A stretch of DNA of 64,000 bases, taken from Cephalopachus bancanus. Taxonomy: Eukaryota > Chordata > Mammalia > Primates > Tarsiidae. The first letter of the stretch is position 1. Each line of letters starts with the position of its first letter. Shown piece by piece: positions 59,750 to 64,000 of this stretch. The stretch covers positions 62,001-126,000 of the forward strand of contig JAPVLO010000972.1 in NCBI GenBank assembly GCA_027257055.1. Reading direction: 5' to 3'. The notes under the pieces are model-generated. The model was not told where the DNA came from, made no database searches, and saw only the letters and a program-made list of their open reading frames with translations. Made by a program: the position numbers and the translations under genes.

Positions 59750-60460
59750 CTTTTTGACTTCAGCCATTCTAGTAGTATTGATTTCTCATTTTGGTTTTCT
59801 TTGCATTTTCCTGATGACCAGTGTCATGGGGCGTCTTATGTACTGCTGGTCTTTTTTGTACCTTATTTTGTCAATTACCTGTTCATACCTTTGGCCCTTT
59901 TTTTTTTTTTTTCTTAATTGAGTTTTGTGGGTTCTTTACATACTCTGGATAAATCCTCTTTGTCAGATAAATGGCTTTGGAAATATTTTCTTCAAATCAG
60001 TGTCTTTCCTTTTCATTTTCTTATTTGTGTCTTTTGAAGAGCAAATGTTTATCTTTTCCATGAAGTCCATTTAGCTGATCTGTTTCTTCTTCAACTTGTA
60101 TATTTTGTGTTCTGTAAAATCTTTCCCTTCCATGAGATTTCCTCATTTTTTTTCCCTAGAAGTTCTAGATGTCTATCTTTTATATTTTGACTTACAATAC
60201 ATTTAAGTTTTTTGTGATATGAAATAGCATCAATGTTTATTCCTCCCTAACCCCCCTCACCCCAAATAGCTATTCAGTTGTTCTAGCATCATCTGTTGAA
60301 AAGACTACATTTTCAAAACCCAATTACCATGTGTTCTTTGAAAAATCAATTGACCATTTAATTGTGTCTGTTTCTAGTTCCTGTATTATATTCCAGTGAT
60401 TTCCATGTCTATTGTTAAGCCAGTATCTCACTGTTTTTTGTTTGTTTGTTTTTACTGTAT

Positions 60461-61870
60461 TCTGTCCTTATCTCCCAAACCTTAACCCTGCAAGTTCTTG
60501 ATGCCCTGGCAGTTGCCTGATAACTGAAAACAGATTTGAACTAATAATTTGTCCAGCTTTTCTAAATATGCTTACTAGGGGAAAATAGGAGGTTGAGGTT
60601 TATGTTTGGAATAGGTTGGTCTACCATTGCCAGAAACAGAGCTCCCTTCTAATCTTACTTGCAATGAGGAAAACTTACTGTAAAATTTGTTGTTAAAAAA
60701 CATATTTTAAGCTATTTCTAATAGTAAGGGAATGTGAGTTCATTATAGAATGCTAAATACATGGACTATAAATTAACCATCAGATTAATTTATTATGTGT
60801 AGTTTTTTTATTACACACGGTTCTTAATAGGCAATTTGGGATCTTCCCAATTGTCAAAAGCTGACTTCCTAAATACTAAGAATACAAAGCTGAGTTTATT
60901 GCTTATCATAGTGAGGGAGAACAGCCTCTGCAATGTTTTGTGGGAGTCGTGTAGTGGGGGGAAACATAAGGTTGAGAATTAAAGTTTGATTTAAGGTAGG
61001 TCTTTCAGTGTGTAGACTTCTTGGGATTAAAAGCTGCATATAACCATCCAGTATTGGTAGAAACTGCAAACCATGGAATTTGAGTAAGGACCACAAAGTG
61101 TCTTGATTGGTTCCATTGATGAGTTGATGGTTCGTATAATAACAAGTAAACCACATGCCTGTGCAGTAGTCTGGGGGAAAAGTAAAGTAATGCTAATGAA
61201 GGCAGAGGAATAGCAAAGTCATGTTAATATAGACAGTCAGTTTGTTGTCCTTTTGGTTTTTGGGTCCATGCTGAGTGTGAGAGGAGATAGTCTCACAGGG
61301 TTCAAGAACTTGTGCCAGATACTGTCAGTGAAAAACATGAATGCTACAGATTTTATAACAGTAGTACTATTTGTGATTCAGTGAGTATTTGCCCAATGAA
61401 CATGCTTTATGGTTGTGGTGGTGATCAGATATCACTATCATGACTCAGTAATTTTGGGGTATAATTTTATGGTTTTTGTATCATAAATTGAGGAATGAGA
61501 AATAAAGGATTCCTGATTTTTAGTTTACTCATCTCTTCAAATGTATTCTCTACAGTTAGATCTTAAAATATAATGTGATTCCCCATACTACAGATCCTTA
61601 GTTCTTCATCTGGAATTCTTGCATCTAGAAGTTAGAAGATTATTGTTATTATTTTTAAATTCAGAAAGTATAATAACCCATTTTCCATGTTACATATTAT
61701 TTCCTGTGGCTTCTGGGGTAGGATACCCCAGGCAACATATTTATATTTCTGCAGTGGTAATATGAAGTAGGTAGATAAATGAAGATTTTTTTTCCTTTCA
61801 GTTATTAGATTTTTTTCTACTCACAGAATTTAGTGTCTGGCTTATGATCTTAGTTTTTAAAATCTTAGTT
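60461..61870. other. Intron 4, no recognised element
   Basis: Single-copy-looking. The 86-codon minus frame at 60896-61156 shows no recognisable domain. Confidence 0.45.
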
Positions 61871-61874
61871 TTTG

Positions 61875-62120
61875 CTGGGCACAGTGGCTTACACCTATAA
61901 TCCCAGTACTTTGGGAGGCTGTGGCGAGAGGATTGCCTGAGACCAGCCTGGGCAACTTGGTGGTACCTCATCTCTACAGTAAATAAAAAAATTAGCCGGG
62001 CATGGTGGTGCGTGCCTGTAGTTCCAGCTACTTGGAAGGCTGAGGTTGAAGGATCACCTAAGCCCAGCAGGTCGAGGCTGCCATGGCCCTGAGCGTGCCA
62101 CTGCACTCCAGTCTGGGCAA
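61875..62120 (+). mobile_element. Alu, tarsier-lineage, plus, slightly shortened
   Basis: gctgggcacagtggcttaca to ctccagtctgggcaacaggt, with a shortened left arm, the ctacagtaaataaaaaaatt linker and no clear A-tail. Confidence 0.88.
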
Positions 62121-62507
62121 CAGGTTGACAAAAGAATTTACTAAGAGTTTGATCTGTTTGGAGAACAGAAGTCATGTGTCTCTGTAGTGAGCTTATGTTC
62201 ACTGGAATATTCTAGCAAAGGCTGGATGATACAGAAGTCTTATCTGTGCTGAAGCTCTCACTCAAAGTAGTTGATGGAGAAAAAACAAAGTGAGAAGGTG
62301 AAGATTGATTAGGGATGGACAGTTTGGTTGTTAAAAACAAAACACCTCTCAGCCCTTCCTATTTTAATACTAATGCAGCAAAGTTACTTTCCCAAGTTTT
62401 CCTAATAGTGGTTTTTTTTTTTAATTGTGGGAAAATATACATAACATTTTAACCATTTTAAATTTAAATTTAATTTTAAAGTTTTAAAAAAGTATAAGTC
62501 CATTTTA

Positions 62508-62562
62508 AGTCCAGCCTGGGTGCCAGAGTGAGACTCCAGCTCAAAAAAAAAAAAAAAAAAAG
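62508..62562 (+). mobile_element. Tail-only Alu stub
   Basis: tccagcctgggtgccagagt and gagactccagctc followed by a 19-base A-tail. Only the last 35 or so bases of the Alu are present. Confidence 0.85.
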
Positions 62563-64000
62563 AAGAGTGAAGAAGTGCTGCTGGTGCTTACTGATGACTT
62601 TTAAGTAATTTGTTAAACAGTTAGTGATACACTTCTATTTATAATTGTGAATTTTTAAATAAACAAAATCAACCTTTATTTTTTTTCCATTTGATTTTAA
62701 AAAAAGAAAGGTTTTAAATGGTCAAAGCCGTGTCTATCTATTGATTAAATGTTGTGAAAGGGATGGAGAACAGTCTTTTTCAGTTTAAAAAAAAAATTGG
62801 TCTGTTATAAGATATGCAGGATGTGTATTTTTTTGGTACATTGATTAAAGTGTTTGTGGGCACAGTTTTTCAAAATAGTAATCAGTTAGTTCATTAACTT
62901 AAGAAAAATTCCATTTTATAATGGCTTTGATATAGTTGTGTTAAAACTTAATTTGAGAACCTGAAATTGATTAGTAAATTAAAATGCATATATACCTATA
63001 TCTTTAAAATATAAATATCAAGGGACTTTATAATATCACTGCTAAGGAGGATCATGTAGTATTTCAAGAACTCAAAGCTTGTAGAGGTTAATTTACATAT
63101 GTTTTTGGCATGCTAATTATAAACAATTCTTGTCTTTTAAAACAGATTCACTCAAAAGGTCTAAATAATACTTTTTTACTGCCTCATTCAGCACATGTGT
63201 TTGAAGGTTGTAATGTATTTCTTACCAGCTCTGAAATTTGTGCTGTTTTTTTTCCTAATTGGACCTGATTAGTGAGATTTTCTTCTGTTTGGTTTTATTT
63301 TTTCATTAATGTTGCACTGATGTGGGATTATGGGTTAATTTCAGGTAGGAAAGAGATGTTGACGAGATAATTACTATAATGGGAAAATTCAAGGTTCTAA
63401 TTCCAATTTGTGTTTTGAACTTAGAAATATATTCAATATTTAAATATATCAGTCTTGAAGTGCTTCATAACATGAAAATATTTAGAACTTACAGGGAAGA
63501 CAGACTGTAATATTTCAACAAATTTAATGCTTAACTAAACCTGGAAAAACAAAAAACTTTTGCCTAGAAAGGCAAAGGAGACCAGGAGAATGAGACCTTT
63601 TCAAGAATATGTAGAAAAAGTTAAAAAGCAGTATATTGGGGAAATAAGTGTTAATTATTTTTAAATTTTACAATTTCAGAAGCAGAACACATCCTAGAAC
63701 TTATCTAATCCTTTTATTTTATGAACTAGCCATCTTGCATCCTGCATTCAGGTGGTTACGGACGTTCCCAAGTCAACACAAATAGGTGGTGGATAAACTA
63801 GTGCAATCTGTCATCTTCGGACTTTTCCCTGGCTTTTTGTCTTACGCTATTTTTGCTAGTCTGGCTTTTACATTTGTTGACAAGGACTCTTTTGGCAATA
63901 TAGGGATGAATAAGGTGTCTCCTGCTCTCATGTTTTTGTGAGGGAGATAAACATAAGTTTTTGGTAAGTGATAATTTTGGAGGTGTTGAGGGCTATGAGG
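62563..64000. other. Intron 4, no recognised element
   Basis: AT-rich DNA without a recognised repeat, frame or exon. Confidence 0.45.

Larger units (their letters stand above)
59020..60460 (-). mobile_element. L1M 3' end and ORF2 tail, minus strand
   Basis: cagttgtgcaaccattaccg, gattcatccatgttgttgtg, ccaaacttttccaaggtgat, tcaattacctgttcatacct and ttgaaaagactacattttca run in reverse L1 order. Two local duplications are embedded. Confidence 0.85.
55193..64000 (+). other. KDM6A: KDM6A intron 4 (5' part)
   Basis: Sequence after the exon 4 donor. No further exon was found to the window end. Mostly old minus-strand L1 with nested elements. Confidence 0.85.

Overview
This window is vertebrate, almost certainly primate, genomic DNA with about 160 coding bases. 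Two short exons with exact GT/AG borders join in frame and spell the start of the TPR region of KDM6A (UTX), the X-linked histone H3K27 demethylase. Positions where UTX and its Y homologue UTY differ read as UTX (Pro in EDYPK, Ser in LQSDYWK), so the locus is probably on an X chromosome, gene on the + strand. Relative to human numbering (recalled from family knowledge) these are exons 3 and 4: 1-43077 is the 3' part of intron 2, 43078-43186 exon 3, 43187-55142 intron 3, 55143-55192 exon 4, and 55193 onward the start of intron 4.

The species is probably a tarsier. Besides ordinary old AluJ-like copies, the window holds many CpG-rich Alus of a distinctive type. They have an ACAATAAATCAAAAAAT mid-linker, a CCCGCGGGTTCGAGACCCGCC block and a GGCCGGGAGCGGCC segment. 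They are unlike the human AluS/Y or lemur/loris Alus I know. Several have intact target-site duplications, so they moved recently in this lineage. The species call is an inference from these repeats.

Layout: 0-5 kb holds MIR, L2 and pogo-type DNA transposons. 5.5-11.6 kb is a dense array of minus-strand old L1 pieces cut by Alus. 12-18 kb mixes L1, MIR, an MLT1 LTR, MER2 and Alus. 18-23 kb is mostly single-copy or weakly L1/HAL1-like. 23-25.9 kb has L1, a mariner end and Alus. 25.9-29.35 kb has a broken Tigger1 transposon followed by a retroviral LTR with a primer-binding site. 30-35 kb is minus-strand L1 again. 36.2-36.7 kb is an internally deleted mariner. 37-43 kb is mostly single-copy intron. 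Intron 3 contains a second, inverted Tigger1 (44.4-47.3 kb) with two stacked Alus, a 72-bp minisatellite and a long (GT)n. Intron 4 contains L1 3' ends with several local tandem duplications and a second MER2.

The open reading frames outside the two exons are explained by Alu (a conserved antisense frame), L1 ORF2 or transposase fossils, or chance. No RNA gene, CRISPR array or second gene was found. Repeat family names are assigned by recognition, not by a database search, and edges of old repeats are approximate.
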